From Bacillota bacterium (GTDB lineage Bacteria; Bacillota; Clostridia; Christensenellales; Aristaeellaceae), in NCBI GenBank assembly GCA_023395615.1, contig JAEWYP010000019.1, forward strand, positions 1 through 64,000: DNA of 64,000 bases, in the 5' to 3' direction. A model generated the notes under the pieces. That model did no database searches and had not been told where the DNA came from. It saw nothing but the letters and a program-made list of their open reading frames with translations. A program made the translations under genes and the position numbers. This document shows positions 18,672 to 26,728 of the stretch, one piece after another. How positions within the stretch are numbered: the stretch's first letter is position 1; each line of letters starts with the position of its first letter.

Positions 18672-19493
18672 TCAGTTGCTTAGCCAGGAGGCGGGACGGA
18701 CAGTCAGGGTGGAGGGATCATCCGGGTTCACATCCATCACCATCAGAGCTTTTTCTCCCTGAATTCGCTTCTGCGAAGGCGCGACGGTTGCCATTACGAA
18801 CGCCATCCCAACGACTTCTACGTTAAATTCGCCCATCAGGTCAATCATCCCGCGGGCGGTTCCGCCACCTTTCAGAAAATCGTCAACGATCAAAGCCCTT
18901 TGTCCCGCGTGAACCGCGCGCCGACTGAGACTCATGGTTTCAATTCGATCCGCGGAACCGGTGACATAATTAATATTGACGGCAGAGCCTTCGAATACAT
19001 TGCTGCTGCGCCGTGCGATGACCAGCGGTACACCCAGCGCATCCGCAGTCATCAGCGCGACTGGAATCCCCTTGGTTTCCATAGTCAGTACAAAATCCGG
19101 CGAGGCATCGTAATACTGGTCGGCAATGATCACACCCATACCGTGCACTACGGAAGGCGCGCTGAGAATATCCGAGAGATACAGAAAACCGCCCGGCAAA
19201 AGACGGGAGGGCTGCATCAGCTCTCCGCAGAGGTCGGTAATCAGCTTTTGTGCGTCAAGCCGCCCCATACTGGGGCGGAAACGTACACCGCCAGCGGCTC
19301 CGGTAACCGTTTCCAGTTTTCCAAGTTGAAAGCGGGTCAGTACTTCCTGCAACAGGTCAATGTCCTCGCTCATCGTGGATTTGGCCGCGCCAAACAGGTC
19401 GCAGAAGTGCGACAGGGTGAAGATACGATTAGGCGATGCAGTCACAATTTTCATCAGCGCAGCCATGCGCTCGTTCCGTCGGGTTCTATCCAA
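18672..19493 (-). CDS. purR: Purine operon repressor PurR (Firmicutes type)
   Basis: This 273-residue regulator joins an N-terminal winged helix (about residues 8-75, TLSHFCDLFGAAKSTMSEDIDLL) to a type I phosphoribosyltransferase-like domain whose PRPP loop reads ALIVDDFLKGGGTARGM near residue 200. In Bacillus this protein binds paired PurBoxes and is released by PRPP. Homology starts at LDRTRRNERM, and a TTG at 19493 follows AGGGGAGG by 8 nt, so I take TTG as the start. A long upstream extension with no homology is rejected. The gene is divergent from recO and a PurBox-like palindrome lies between them, which suggests autoregulation. Confidence 0.93.
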   Translation of the reverse strand: MDRTRRNERMAALMKIVTASPNRIFTLSHFCDLFGAAKSTMSEDIDLLQEVLTRFQLGKLETVTGAAGGVRFRPSMGRLDAQKLITDLCGELMQPSRLLPGGFLYLSDILSAPSVVHGMGVIIADQYYDASPDFVLTMETKGIPVALMTADALGVPLVIARRSSNVFEGSAVNINYVTGSADRIETMSLSRRAVHAGQRALIVDDFLKGGGTARGMIDLMGEFNVEVVGMAFVMATVAPSQKRIQGEKALMVMDVNPDDPSTLTVRPASWLSN

Positions 19494-19526
19494 GGCGGGT
19501 TCCTCCCCTTGTGATTCTTTGTAACG

Positions 19527-19535
19527 AGTATACCA
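19527..19535 (-). promoter_or_regulatory. Extended -10 promoter of purR
   Basis: On the minus strand TATACT (19532-19527) is preceded by TGG, an extended -10 element; the -35 region is poor. The PurBox-like palindrome lies about 37 bp upstream of it. Confidence 0.55.
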
Positions 19536-19568
19536 TAAAAATGTGAATATTACCAGCCTGTAAATCAA

Positions 19569-19578
19569 CGAACGTTCG
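19569..19578. promoter_or_regulatory. PurBox-like palindrome between purR and recO
   Basis: CGAACGTTCG is a perfect 10-bp palindrome, followed by G on the plus strand so that CCGAAC, the PurBox core, is read on the minus strand. It sits between the purR -10 and the recO -35. In Bacillus two cores are normally separated by about 16-17 bp; here they abut, so the architecture is unusual. Confidence 0.5.
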
Positions 19579-19591
19579 GATGATGATGTAC

Positions 19592-19620
19592 TTTGCAGCG
19601 GCGAGATGCCATGATATAAT
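19592..19620 (+). promoter_or_regulatory. Promoter of recO
   Basis: TTTGCA (19592-19597) and TATAAT (19615-19620) are separated by 17 bp; TGA precedes the -10. It lies about 50 nt before the recO ATG. Confidence 0.8.
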
Positions 19621-19668
19621 GAATTCAATACGGGCTGGCGATGCCGTGTCGGGTCTGGAGGATGCAAT

Positions 19669-20391
19669 ATGCCGTCGATTACATTACAGGGTGTGGTACT
19701 CCGACATGCCGGATACCGGGAACGGGATCGGATGCTGACGCTACTCACACCGGATCATGGCCGTGTGGATGTGTTGTCCCGCGGATGCAAGAGCCCGAAA
19801 AGCGCGCTGATGACGGGCAGCGAACTGTTTGTGCATGGGGAATTTGTCGTGTTCCAGAATCGGGATCGTTTCACGCTGACTTCCTGCTCACCGGCGGATA
19901 CGTTTTATCCTCTTCGTATGGATCCATACCGCCTGACCTGCGCCACTTACCTGCTCAACCTTGCGCAGGCAGCCGCACAGCCGGAACAACCCGCTGAAGG
20001 GTTGTATTCTCTTCTACTGAAAGGACTATATCGACTGGCTTACAGTGCCGATGATGCGCCGCTTGCCGTGGTAAATGCGTTTTTATTGCTGTATGCAGAT
20101 GAAATCGGGTATCGACCAAGGCTGAACCATTGCGTACGTTGCGGCAAGCCGTTGGTGTCGGGGCAGGGAGCCCGGCTGGATATTCTGGCGGGCGGCCTTT
20201 GCTGCGATGACTGCCGGACGGAGCAGGCCTTTCCACTGACCGCACAGCAGACAGACTGGATGCGTAAAACGCTGCCGGAAGGATTGAACGGCAATGTTGG
20301 GGACGCGGACAGCGAATTATTTGCCGCTCTGCGAGCATATGTGGAAAGCAGACTGGAAACGTGCATCAAATGCAGCCAGTTTTTACCCTGA
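19669..20391 (+). CDS. recO: DNA repair protein RecO
   Basis: This 240-residue protein loads RecA onto SSB-coated single strands together with RecR. The N-terminal OB-fold is recognisable (LQGVVLRHAGYRERDRMLTLLTPDHGRVDVLSRGCKSPKS), and a central helical part follows. A four-Cys zinc module lies in CVRCGKP ... GLCCDDC near residues 152-182, as in Firmicutes RecO. Length fits the family (about 240-255). It is monocistronic, with its own promoter and a strong terminator downstream. The partner gene recR is also in this window, at 40.8 kb. Confidence 0.94.
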   Translation: MPSITLQGVVLRHAGYRERDRMLTLLTPDHGRVDVLSRGCKSPKSALMTGSELFVHGEFVVFQNRDRFTLTSCSPADTFYPLRMDPYRLTCATYLLNLAQAAAQPEQPAEGLYSLLLKGLYRLAYSADDAPLAVVNAFLLLYADEIGYRPRLNHCVRCGKPLVSGQGARLDILAGGLCCDDCRTEQAFPLTAQQTDWMRKTLPEGLNGNVGDADSELFAALRAYVESRLETCIKCSQFLP

Positions 20392-20414
20392 ATACTACCA
20401 ATAGAAGAATGATA

Positions 20415-20450
20415 AAAACCGTGGCACACGCATTTCGTCGCCACGGTTTT
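20415..20450 (+). terminator. Rho-independent terminator of recO
   Basis: AAAACCGTGGC and GCCACGGTTTT pair over 11 bp around a 14-nt loop. It is 23 nt past the recO stop. Confidence 0.85.
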
Positions 20451-20547
20451 GCTGTATCTGCTGTAATGGATAAGATGGTTTTTCAACCGTATCTTCGATG
20501 AAATCTTCATACTGCCAGAGTATGATAAACATAATACCTGAAAAAAC

Positions 20548-20922
20548 TCAGGTGCGGCTGTCCGCCTGTACACGATTGCGAATCGCCTGAAATGTTTCGT
20601 CGCTCATGTCATGCTCCAGCTTACAGGCATCCTGCGCGGCTGTTTCTGCGCCCACACCCATCTGCACCAGAAAAGTGGTCAACGTTTTATGCCGGTCGTA
20701 GATGCGATCCGCAATCGCCATTCCCTTTTCGGTCAGGGTGATCAGACCGTCCTTATCCATGGTGATATATCCGTTCTCACGAAGCCGCTTGGTTGCGTAG
20801 CTTACGCTGGGTTTAGTCACGGAAAGCTCTTCGGCGATATCGATGGAACGAATATAACCGTGCCGTTCTTTCATCACCAGCATGGCTTCCAGATAGTCTT
20901 CGGACGATTTCAGAATTTCCAT
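20548..20922 (-). CDS. DtxR/MntR-family metal-dependent repressor
   Basis: This 124-residue protein has the DtxR-family N-terminal winged helix (about 1-65) and the metal-binding dimerisation domain (66-124), but lacks the C-terminal SH3-like domain, as in MntR. Likely metal ligands are Asp9, Glu12, His78, Cys100, Glu103 and His104. A Cys at the position where Bacillus MntR has Glu99 resembles iron-sensing DtxR/IdeR, so iron rather than manganese is favoured, but this is inference. It is the second gene of a short operon with a FeoB-associated protein. A TTAGAT-based palindrome in the operon promoter is a likely autoregulatory operator. Its stop is close to, but convergent with, the recO terminator. 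Confidence 0.88.
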   Translation of the reverse strand: MEILKSSEDYLEAMLVMKERHGYIRSIDIAEELSVTKPSVSYATKRLRENGYITMDKDGLITLTEKGMAIADRIYDRHKTLTTFLVQMGVGAETAAQDACKLEHDMSDETFQAIRNRVQADSRT

Positions 20923-21044
20923 ATTCTCGCCTCGCTTTGCTCGATCAACAGCGTATCACGTTTGCCAGAAAAAAGCAATGAATTCCGTTCTTTCAAGGAT
21001 TATGGAAATACCGAATCGGTAACCGGGCACGGATGAAACGCAAT

Positions 21045-21191
21045 TTATCGGGTCTGCACACCGCAGGCGGCGTGGCAGTGCGCACAGTCTCCTCCACAGG
21101 AGCCTTTGCCGTTACGGTGATCCCGAATCATTTTCCATACGATGCCGGCTACGGTTAAAACCAGTAGGCCGCCAATGATCCACGTTGCCAT
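21045..21191 (-). CDS. FeoB-associated Cys-rich membrane protein
   Basis: This 48-residue small protein has one N-terminal membrane helix (MATWIIGGLLVLTVAGIVWKM, residues 1-21), a basic stretch (RDHRNGK), then a Cys-rich tail with Cys at 32, 36, 39 and 43 (SCGGDCAHCHAACG). The layout is that of the short proteins encoded next to feoB in Clostridia, thought to assist ferrous iron uptake. GAGG lies ahead of the ATG. No feoA or feoB is in the window, so the gene is an orphan, but the DtxR-family regulator follows it on the same strand and an operator-like palindrome precedes it. Confidence 0.85.
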   Translation of the reverse strand: MATWIIGGLLVLTVAGIVWKMIRDHRNGKGSCGGDCAHCHAACGVQTR

Positions 21192-21225
21192 CCTGTTACA
21201 CCTCATTCCCAAAAAGATTCCTTTA

Positions 21226-21243
21226 AGTTAGATAAATCTAACT
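21226..21243. promoter_or_regulatory. DtxR-family operator-like palindrome
   Basis: AGTTAGATAAATCTAACT has perfect 8-bp arms around AA. It lies just downstream of the -10 box of the minus-strand FeoB-associated/DtxR operon and resembles TTAGGTTAGCCTAACCTAA-type sites of the DtxR family. Autoregulation by metal is inferred. Confidence 0.7.
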
Positions 21244-21253
21244 CAACACGATA

Positions 21254-21282
21254 ACTGTACCCCAACGGGTCTGATTTGTCAA
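21254..21282 (-). promoter_or_regulatory. Promoter of the FeoB-associated/DtxR operon
   Basis: On the minus strand TTGACA (21282-21277) and TACAGT (21259-21254) are spaced by 17 bp. The palindromic operator begins 10 bp after the -10, in position to block initiation. Confidence 0.8.
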
Positions 21283-21469
21283 CAATTTAATCGCAACTCA
21301 TCCTGAAATTGTGATGTAAAAGAGGAACCTTATTTATTAAGATAAAAAGGATTTATGACAATCATGGCATTCGTCGATCATATTATTTAACGATTATGAT
21401 AGGAGAATCTTAATATTGTTATCGTACAATAAAGATAATCCCGGATCAATTCTTTGAGGAGGAAAAATC

Positions 21470-22513
21470 ATGAAGAAACTTCTGGCACTGCTGCTGGCGG
21501 TCGTTCTGGTCGTTGGCTGCACTTCCGCGATGGCCGAAGCCGTCAAAATGGACAAGCTGACCCTCGAGTTCGTTCCCTCCAAGGATGCGGACGTTATTAT
21601 CACCGGCACTAAAAACCTGCCCGAGCTGCTGAAGGCTGAAATGCTTAAACAGGGGTATGACATCGGCGAAGTCGACATCAGCGTAGGCACGTCCTACGAA
21701 GCGACCGGTGAAGCCATGGCGGCCGGTACCATTGATATTGGCTGGCTGCCCGGCGGCACCTACGCCCTGTACAGCGACGAGGTGGATGTCATCCTCACAG
21801 CTACCCGCGCTGGATTGAGCAACGACAGCACCGATCCGAAAACCTGGAACGGTGACGCCAACAAAACCACGCCGACCGATGATCAGGTAACCTTCTACCG
21901 TTCCCTGATCTACGCCACGCCTTCCGCTTACGGCAAAGAACTGGCCGCGAAAGTGAACGCGGGCGAAGCGTTGACCTGGGACGATCTCAACAAGGCCAAC
22001 TGGGCGGTATTGAAGACCTCCTCTTCCGCCGGATATATCTATCCCACCCTGTGGCTGATGGATAACTACGACGGCAAGAAAATCTCCGACCTTTCCAATG
22101 TTGTTACGCTGAGCGGCTATGGCGAAGCGTTCGCTCAGGCTGCCGCCGAAAGCGTAGATATTATCGTATGTTATGCCGATGGCCGCCGCGATTATGAAGA
22201 CGCATGGCAGCTGGCGACCGACAAGCAGGATGCGACCGGCAAAGCCGGTATGGGCCGTACCGATACGATCTGGAACGAATTGAACGTAATCGGCGTGACC
22301 GAGCCCATCTATAACGACACCGTATCCATCACCAAAGCCAATCCCGCGGTGTACAACCCTGAGTTTATCAAAGCGATGCAGACTGCTTTGATCAACATCA
22401 TCGGCACCGACGAAGGTAAGGCTATCTTCTCCGTATACAGCCACACCGGATATGCTATGGCGACCGACGCTGACTACGACGGCGCGCGCAAAGCCCTGAA
22501 GGCTGTGGAATAA
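21470..22513 (+). CDS. phnD: Phosphonate-type ABC transporter substrate-binding protein (PhnD family)
   Basis: This 347-residue exported protein binds phosphonate, phosphite, phosphate esters or a related ligand outside the membrane. The N-terminal signal ends near VVGC (Cys17), a plausible lipobox, although SAMAEA could also be a signal peptidase I site. The body fits the PhnD family: TLEFVPSKDADVI at the start, VGTSYEATGEAMAAGTIDIGWLPGGTYAL near 75-105, and KTSSSAGYIYPTLWL near 182, the anion-binding loop. GAGGAGG precedes the ATG. It is separated from phnC by a hairpin, which would give an excess of binding protein over the membrane parts. Confidence 0.9.
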   Translation: MKKLLALLLAVVLVVGCTSAMAEAVKMDKLTLEFVPSKDADVIITGTKNLPELLKAEMLKQGYDIGEVDISVGTSYEATGEAMAAGTIDIGWLPGGTYALYSDEVDVILTATRAGLSNDSTDPKTWNGDANKTTPTDDQVTFYRSLIYATPSAYGKELAAKVNAGEALTWDDLNKANWAVLKTSSSAGYIYPTLWLMDNYDGKKISDLSNVVTLSGYGEAFAQAAAESVDIIVCYADGRRDYEDAWQLATDKQDATGKAGMGRTDTIWNELNVIGVTEPIYNDTVSITKANPAVYNPEFIKAMQTALINIIGTDEGKAIFSVYSHTGYAMATDADYDGARKALKAVE

Positions 22514-22533
22514 CACCTCCGTTTGCAAAATAT

Positions 22534-22569
22534 GGGCGATACGGTATCAGCCGTACCGCCCTTTCTTTT
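22534..22569 (+). terminator. Attenuator-like hairpin between phnD and phnC
   Basis: Arms at 22534-22544 and 22551-22561 pair over 11 positions with one mismatch around TATCAG and are followed by TTTCTTTT. Partial termination here would lower expression of the membrane and ATPase genes relative to phnD. Confidence 0.7.
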
Positions 22570-22581
22570 GGGTGGAAGGCC

Positions 22582-22610
22582 TTGTGTTTGCACAGCGCAG
22601 ATGGTATAGT
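22582..22610 (+). promoter_or_regulatory. Possible internal promoter for phnC
   Basis: TTGTGT (22582-22587) and TATAGT (22605-22610) are separated by 17 bp, 36 nt before the phnC start. It would restore transcription past the hairpin. Confidence 0.55.
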
Positions 22611-22645
22611 GGAAGCGCTTATTTTCTGAGTAATGAGGCGCGTTT

Positions 22646-23476
22646 ATGATCGAATTTGTACATGCCGGAAAAACCTACCCGAACGGCGTTCAGGGGCTGA
22701 AAGACGTTAATCTGAAAATTGAACAGGGCGAGTTCGTCGCAATTATCGGGCTTTCCGGCGCAGGAAAATCCACCCTGATCCGCACAATTAACCGTATGAT
22801 TGATGTGACCGCTGGTAAGGTGATTGTGGACGGCGTGGATGTGATGTCGCTGCACGGCAAGTCGTTGCGCCGCTTTCGCCGCCATATCGGGATGATTTTC
22901 CAATCCTTTAACCTTGTTACGCGTTCCACAGTCATTAAAAACGTGCTTACGTCCATGGTGCCGGACATGGGTTTTTTTAAAGTTCTTTTCGGTATTTTTT
23001 CCAGGCAGCAGGAGCTGGCCGCGCTTGCGGCGCTGGATAAGGTGGGTATTCTGGATAAGGCTTATACCCGTTGCGACCAGCTGTCCGGCGGGCAGCAGCA
23101 GCGTGTGGCGCTTGCGCGGACGCTGAACCAGAATCCTTCCATCATTCTCGCGGACGAGCCGGTGGCCGCGCTGGACCCCGTGACGGCCAATCAGGTGATG
23201 AGCGATTTTAAGCGCATTAACAAAGAAATGAATATCAGTATTCTGATTAATATTCACCACGTGGATCTGGCACTGGAATTCGCGGATCGCGTGATTGGCA
23301 TCCGCGCGGGCGAGATCGTTTACGACGGCCCGGTGGGTGATGTGACGCAGGCGGTTCTGGATTCAATCTATAACGGCGCGCCTGTGCCAAAGGCGGCCGA
23401 CGAGCAGACCGCAAAGGATGCGGAGAAAATCGCGGCAGTCAAGGCGGCTCTTTCCAAAGAGGAGGAGATCGGTTGA
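22646..23476 (+). CDS. phnC: Phosphonate-type ABC transporter ATP-binding protein
   Basis: This 276-residue ATPase drives the importer. It carries Walker A (GLSGAGKST) near residue 33, the Q-loop in IGMIFQSFNLV, the ABC signature LSGGQQQRVALARTL near 148 and Walker B IILADEPVAALD. HHVDLALEFADRVIGIRAGEIVYDGP is typical of PhnC. The last ~35 residues are charged and alanine-rich, slightly longer than in E. coli PhnC. The stop overlaps the first permease start (TGATG). Confidence 0.93.
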   Translation: MIEFVHAGKTYPNGVQGLKDVNLKIEQGEFVAIIGLSGAGKSTLIRTINRMIDVTAGKVIVDGVDVMSLHGKSLRRFRRHIGMIFQSFNLVTRSTVIKNVLTSMVPDMGFFKVLFGIFSRQQELAALAALDKVGILDKAYTRCDQLSGGQQQRVALARTLNQNPSIILADEPVAALDPVTANQVMSDFKRINKEMNISILINIHHVDLALEFADRVIGIRAGEIVYDGPVGDVTQAVLDSIYNGAPVPKAADEQTAKDAEKIAAVKAALSKEEEIG

Positions 23477-24327
23477 TGACACAAGCGAAGGGAAGCTCTG
23501 CGGTCAGACCCGCGCTGTACGATCGGGTCTTCAAGCCCCGCACGATGACGGTCGGCGACCATAGCGTGCAAAAACCGCGTTCGCGCGCATGGTTGATTTT
23601 TCTATTGCTGGTGGTCGCCGTATGGGGATCGCTGATCGTAACAGAATTTGACTTTGGCATTTTGATACGACGCGGATACCAGTTTACAGTCATTCTGGAG
23701 AAGATTTTCAACCCTAAATGGAGTTATTTCGCGAAGGTCTGGGGGCCATTACTGGATACGATCAAGATGTCTGTGATCGGCTCGGCGATCGGTTCGTTGC
23801 TGGCGTTGCCATATGCGATTTTTGCAGCTACCAATATAAACCACAATAAAATCACAGTCGGCGTTTTACGTGTGGTACTGAACATCATCCGGACACTGCC
23901 GACGCTGGTCATCGCCTCCATCTGCGCGCTGATCTTCAGCCTGGGCACCTTTGCCGGCACGGTTGCGATTGTCATTTTCACCTTCGGCGTGGTGACCCGG
24001 ATGCTGTACGAGAGCATCGAAACCATCGATATGGGGGCGTTTGAGGCGATGGAGGCGCTGGGCGCGACCAAGTTCCAGGCCTTCTGGAGCGCCTGTTTTC
24101 CCCAGATATTGCCCACCTACCTGTCCCACTGCCTCTACTCTTTTGAAATCAACATTCGCGCCGCGTCCATCCTGGGTTACGTAGGAGCCGGCGGCCTTGG
24201 CATCCTGATTAACGAACGCATCGGCTGGCGGGACTACGAAGGCCTCGGCATGGTGCTGATCGCGCTGTTCGTAGTGGTGCTGATTATCGATAACACCAGC
24301 CAGTATCTGCGCCGTAAGCTGAGTTAG
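23476..24327 (+). CDS. phnE: Phosphonate-type ABC transporter permease 1
   Basis: This 283-residue permease has a cytoplasmic N-terminal stretch of about 40 residues, a membrane helix (AWLIFLLLVVAVWGSLIV), and further helices with the transport permease loop EAMEALGATKFQAFWSACFPQ near 190-210. RAASILGYVGAGGLGILIN near the C terminus is characteristic of PhnE. GGAGGAG lies 9 nt before the ATG at 23476; a TTG one codon earlier is possible. It shares 1 nt with the phnC stop and is followed by a second, different PhnE, so the channel is probably a heterodimer. Confidence 0.92.
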   Translation: MTQAKGSSAVRPALYDRVFKPRTMTVGDHSVQKPRSRAWLIFLLLVVAVWGSLIVTEFDFGILIRRGYQFTVILEKIFNPKWSYFAKVWGPLLDTIKMSVIGSAIGSLLALPYAIFAATNINHNKITVGVLRVVLNIIRTLPTLVIASICALIFSLGTFAGTVAIVIFTFGVVTRMLYESIETIDMGAFEAMEALGATKFQAFWSACFPQILPTYLSHCLYSFEINIRAASILGYVGAGGLGILINERIGWRDYEGLGMVLIALFVVVLIIDNTSQYLRRKLS

Positions 24328-24338
24328 GAGGCCGAGAG

Positions 24339-25157
24339 ATGCAAAAAGTGATTAACCCGATCGAGGCCATGTACGAGACCCGGCCGAAGCACTGGTGGAC
24401 CTACACGCTTGTGATCTTCCTGATGGTTGCACTGTTGGGTTGGTCGTCCGGCGCAATCGAGTTCAAGGGGTTGGCCGCGAAAGGCAGTGAAGTTGCCTAC
24501 GGCATTGTTTACGGTCTTTTTCACCCGGATATGTCGCTGTTGTGGAACAGCACGGTGGACGGCGTACCATATCTGCTGTTCCAGACGGTCGCCATTGCGG
24601 TGCTGGGTACGCTCTTTGGCGGGGTGCTTGCGATACCGTTCAGTTTTTTGGGCAGTGAAAATCTGGTTCCCAAGTGGGTTGCTTTTATCTCCCGTGCGTT
24701 TATCCTGTTGATCCGTACGATTCCGAGCCTTGTGTGGGCGCTGGTGTGGATTCGGGTGACCGGCCCGGGCCCATTTTGCGGCGTGGTTACGCAAAGCATC
24801 TGCTCCATCGGCATGATCAGTAAAATGTACATCAACGCCATTGAAGATTTGGATACCCGTATATTGGAAAGTTTGGACGCGGCAGGCTGCACCACATTCC
24901 AGAAAATCCGGTACGGGATTCTGCCGCAACTGTATGCCAATTTCGTTTCCACGTTAATTTACAGGTTCGATATTAATATCAAGGACGCGACTACGCTGGG
25001 TATCGTAGGAGCGGGCGGCATCGGCGCGGCGCTGATCCAGTGTATCAACAGCCGCCGCTGGAGCATGGTGGGCGCTTTCCTGTTTGGCATGATTGTGCTG
25101 ATGATCCTCATAGAACTGTTTTCCACCAAAGTACGCAGCAAACTGGCCAGAGGCTGA
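24339..25157 (+). CDS. phnE: Phosphonate-type ABC transporter permease 2
   Basis: This 272-residue second permease follows the first by 11 nt with AGGAGG ahead of its ATG. It has an N-terminal helix (WTYTLVIFLMVALLGW), the loop ESLDAAGCTTFQKIRYGILPQ near 175-195, and the same terminal signature, KDATTLGIVGAGGIGAALIQ. The two permeases are clearly paralogous yet quite diverged. Tandem phnE genes are common in Firmicutes phosphonate-type transporters. One nucleotide separates its stop from the nucleotidase ATG. Confidence 0.92.
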   Translation: MQKVINPIEAMYETRPKHWWTYTLVIFLMVALLGWSSGAIEFKGLAAKGSEVAYGIVYGLFHPDMSLLWNSTVDGVPYLLFQTVAIAVLGTLFGGVLAIPFSFLGSENLVPKWVAFISRAFILLIRTIPSLVWALVWIRVTGPGPFCGVVTQSICSIGMISKMYINAIEDLDTRILESLDAAGCTTFQKIRYGILPQLYANFVSTLIYRFDINIKDATTLGIVGAGGIGAALIQCINSRRWSMVGAFLFGMIVLMILIELFSTKVRSKLARG

Positions 25158-25158
25158 T

Positions 25159-26670
25159 ATGACCGCTAAGCTTACAGTTTACTTTACTTCGGATACACAC
25201 GGGTATCTGTATCCCACCAACTTTGCGGATATGCAACCGCGGCCGATGGGAATGCTTGCCATGTCGTTCCCGAAGGATGGAAATACGCTTGTCATCGACG
25301 GAGGCGATACCCTGCAGGGTTCGCCGCTTACCTACTACTGCCATGTTCGGGGAATCCCTATGCCGATGGCGCGGGCAATGAACGAGGCAGGGTATGATTA
25401 CGTAACGCTTGGCAACCACGATTTCAATTATGGCTACGACACGATAGCGCAACATCTGGAAACGTTACAGGCACGTTGCCTGTGCGCCAACGTGCGCGAT
25501 CAGCGCGGCCTGCTGCCGATTTCCAGCTATACGGTACATACGCTGCAAAACGGCCTGAGGGTTGGTCTGATCGGTATTGTAACCGACTGGGTGAAACTCT
25601 GGGAAACGCCAGAGAACCTGACGAATTTTGAAATATCTGACCCTTTCGAAGCCGCGCGGGAAGCGGTGGAGGCGTTACATGGACAGACGGATGTGCTGAT
25701 CGGGATTTACCACGGCGGTTTGGAGAAGGACCCGGATACCGGCAAGGTACTGAGTACGACCAGCGAGAATATTGCATGCAAACTGTGTGAGAAACTTCCT
25801 TTTGACCTGCTGTTGACGGGGCATCAGCATATCGCCATGGCGAATAAAACCTGCAACGGCGTTCATGTGGTGCAAACTCCCTGCAATGCCGCGGCGTATG
25901 TGCGGATTACAATGGGGGAGGATGGAAGCTTCTTATCGGAGTTGATTACACCGCCATCACGCGCCGCATTGAAGCCATGGGAAGCAGAACTGTACGATGA
26001 TTTATGCGAATGGCTGGATCGTCCGATTGGGAAATTATCTCGCGCGATATGGCCGGAAGATAAGCTGTCTATGGCATTGCACAGCTCTCCGATTGCGGAT
26101 TTCATCAACCGGGTACAGCTGGCGGCCAGTGGCGCAGACCTCTCCTGTACAGCGTTGGGTAACGAGCTGCGCGGGTTTGACAGCAAAGTAACGGTTCGCG
26201 ATGTGGTAGCGAGTTATGTGTATTCCAATACGCTGGTGATCCTGGAAGTTACAGGGAAGGTATTGCGCCTAGCACTGGAACAGTGCGCCCGATATTTCGC
26301 GGTAGATCATGCCGGACAAGTTGCGATTTCGGATCCGTTCCTTCGCCCGAAGGAAGCGCATTATAATTATGATTATTACCTTGGAGTCGAATATACGATG
26401 GACCTGCGGCAACCGGAAGGAAGCCGGATCACAAGGCTGATGCGCAGCGGCAAACCTGTTGAGGAAAATGATCGGTTTACGCTGGCTATGAATAATTACC
26501 GTGCGACAGGCGCCGGGGATTTTGACTTCTTTGCGCAATGTACGCGTGTGAAAGAAATCCAGACGGAGATCAGCGAGCTGATTCTGAATTACCTGCGCGA
26601 TCGGGACCTTGTGGAAATCCCGGATACGAAACCATACACGGTGATTTTGCCGGACGGAACAACGGTATAA
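25159..26670 (+). CDS. Bifunctional metallophosphatase / 5'-nucleotidase family protein
   Basis: This 503-residue protein has the UshA-like two-domain layout: a calcineurin-type metallophosphatase domain (about 1-250) with the metal ligands in FTSDTHGYL, DGGDTLQGS, TLGNHDFNYG and LLTGHQH, and a 5'-nucleotidase C-terminal domain (about 285-490) with FINRVQLAASGADLSCTALGNELRG and NNYRATGAGDFDFF. UshA relatives are usually exported, but no signal peptide is visible here. Expression with a phosphonate-type importer therefore suggests that it dephosphorylates an imported phospho-compound in the cytoplasm. That linkage is inference; substrates of this family include nucleotides, cyclic nucleotides and UDP-sugars. 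A bidirectional terminator follows. Confidence 0.87.
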   Translation: MTAKLTVYFTSDTHGYLYPTNFADMQPRPMGMLAMSFPKDGNTLVIDGGDTLQGSPLTYYCHVRGIPMPMARAMNEAGYDYVTLGNHDFNYGYDTIAQHLETLQARCLCANVRDQRGLLPISSYTVHTLQNGLRVGLIGIVTDWVKLWETPENLTNFEISDPFEAAREAVEALHGQTDVLIGIYHGGLEKDPDTGKVLSTTSENIACKLCEKLPFDLLLTGHQHIAMANKTCNGVHVVQTPCNAAAYVRITMGEDGSFLSELITPPSRAALKPWEAELYDDLCEWLDRPIGKLSRAIWPEDKLSMALHSSPIADFINRVQLAASGADLSCTALGNELRGFDSKVTVRDVVASYVYSNTLVILEVTGKVLRLALEQCARYFAVDHAGQVAISDPFLRPKEAHYNYDYYLGVEYTMDLRQPEGSRITRLMRSGKPVEENDRFTLAMNNYRATGAGDFDFFAQCTRVKEIQTEISELILNYLRDRDLVEIPDTKPYTVILPDGTTV

Positions 26671-26674
26671 ACCA

Positions 26675-26705
26675 AAGGAGCGGCGGCCGGTTGGCTCCGC
26701 TCCTT
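26675..26705. terminator. Bidirectional terminator between the nucleotidase and DUF362 genes
   Basis: AAGGAGCGG and CCGCTCCTT pair perfectly around a 13-nt loop, flanked by a T-rich tail on the plus strand (CGTTTATTAT) and by TTTGGTTTAT on the minus strand. It lies between two convergent genes. Confidence 0.8.
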
Positions 26706-26728
26706 CGTTTATTATCGCATTGTATGGG

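Noticed and set aside
21446..22528. 360-codon minus-strand reading frame opposite phnD
   Set aside because: The phnD frame has a signal peptide, ribosome binding site and family match; the opposite frame has none.
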